DNA from: Armatimonadota bacterium
Lineage (GTDB): Bacteria; Sysuimicrobiota; Sysuimicrobiia; Sysuimicrobiales; JACQTN01
Assembly (NCBI GenBank): GCA_016210785.1
Contig: JACQTN010000115.1
Coordinates: 1-5,208 of the forward strand
Direction of reading: 5' to 3'
DNA length: 5,208 nucleotides
Position numbers and translations under genes: made by a program. The notes under the pieces were generated by a model. That model saw only the letters and a program-made list of their open reading frames with translations. It had not been told where the DNA came from and made no database searches. Below are positions 4,783-5,208 of this stretch, piece after piece; position 1 is the first letter of the stretch; the number at the start of each line of letters is the position of its first letter.

Positions 4783-5208
4783 CTACGGCTGGATCGCCGC
4801 CAACTCGGCCATCGCCTTCTTGATCGCGTCCTCCGGATAGGCAAAGTCCTCCAGCCGCCCCGCCAGAAACTCCTCGTACGCCTTCAGGTCGAAGTGCCCG
4901 TGCCCGCTGAGGTTGAAGAGGATGACGCGGGCCTTCCCCTCCCGCTTGCAGGCCAGCGCTTCGTCTACGGCCTTCTTCACCGCGTGCGCCGCCTCCGGCG
5001 CGGGCACGATGCCTTCCGTCCGCGCGAACTGCACGGCCGCCTCGAACACCGCGTTCTGGGAGTAGGCCGCCGCCTCCACGTACTTGTGGTGGTAGAGCGC
5101 GCACAGTAGCGGCGCGTCCCCGTGATAGCGCAGCCCGCCCGCGTGGATGGCCGGCGGCACGAACCGGTGCCCCAGGGTGTACATGCGCAGCAGCGGCGTC
5201 GTCGCCGC
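4783..5208 (-). CDS. trpB: Tryptophan synthase beta chain, TrpB2 type (5' end beyond window)
   Basis: C-terminal 141 residues of a PLP-dependent enzyme that joins indole and serine to make tryptophan, in the cytoplasm. The frame stays open to the right edge, reading TPLLRMYTLGH before the first internal Met, so it is a 3' partial gene; TrpB2 proteins are about 420-460 aa. Features typical of the TrpB2 branch are IHAGGLRYHG, FARTEGIVPAPEAAHA (the Glu of TEG at visible residue 65 is in the substrate-facing loop) and NLSGHGHFDL (Ser101, matching the Ser that contacts the PLP pyridine nitrogen). TrpB1 proteins have SGRGDKD instead of SGHGHFD. It ends with TAG five bases from the end of the convergent HicA-like frame, with no clear terminator between. 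TrpB2 enzymes often act without a TrpA partner in the same operon, and no trpA is visible here. There is no evident functional link to the iron genes. Confidence 0.93.
   Translation of the reverse strand, partial: AATTPLLRMYTLGHRFVPPAIHAGGLRYHGDAPLLCALYHHKYVEAAAYSQNAVFEAAVQFARTEGIVPAPEAAHAVKKAVDEALACKREGKARVILFNLSGHGHFDLKAYEEFLAGRLEDFAYPEDAIKKAMAELAAIQP

Noticed and set aside
1..5208. tRNA, rRNA, CRISPR array, insertion sequence or integration site
   Set aside because: No cloverleaf-like conserved arms, no regularly spaced repeats, no transposase motifs and no terminal repeats were seen on either strand.

Overview
The window is G+C-rich throughout, with strongly G/C-biased third codon positions, bacterial Shine-Dalgarno sites and some GTG starts. 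It comes from a high-GC bacterium that I cannot place in a phylum. The gene set is an iron(III) ABC uptake operon, two metalloregulators of different superfamilies and a TrpB2-type tryptophan synthase beta chain. That would suit several high-GC lineages, including poorly sampled or thermophilic ones.

Layout, left to right. (1) Positions 1-3308, minus strand: a three-gene ferric-ion ABC transporter operon transcribed leftward. Its order is periplasmic binding protein (fbpA), two-domain permease (fbpB), then ATPase (fbpC, cut by the left edge). (2) Positions 3309-3555: a 247-bp divergent control region. It has two back-to-back promoter candidates with identical TTGACGT -35 regions. A perfect palindrome, TTAGGGTACCCTAA, lies on the -10 of the transporter promoter. 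A different, AT-rich inverted repeat, AACAATCATTGTT, lies on the -10 of the regulator promoter. (3) Positions 3556-4676, plus strand: a Fur-superfamily regulator whose stop overlaps the start of a DtxR-superfamily regulator (ATGA). (4) Positions 4673-4777: a 34-codon frame, again overlapping the preceding stop by ATGA, that looks like the C-terminal half of a HicA toxin. (5) Positions 4783-5208, minus strand: the C-terminal third of a TrpB2-type tryptophan synthase beta chain, convergent with the regulators.

How it probably works (inference): FbpA captures Fe3+ outside the membrane, FbpB carries it across and FbpC supplies ATP hydrolysis. The two divergently encoded sensors control uptake and their own expression. 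The DtxR-like protein is the natural candidate for the DtxR-like palindrome at the fbp promoter. The Fur-like protein is the candidate for the Fur-box-like repeat at its own promoter.

The most interesting point is that one translationally coupled operon carries two metal sensors from different superfamilies, and both have altered metal-ligand sets. The Fur-like protein has Cys89 where PerR has Asp85. The DtxR-like protein keeps the primary site but has lost both histidines of the ancillary site.
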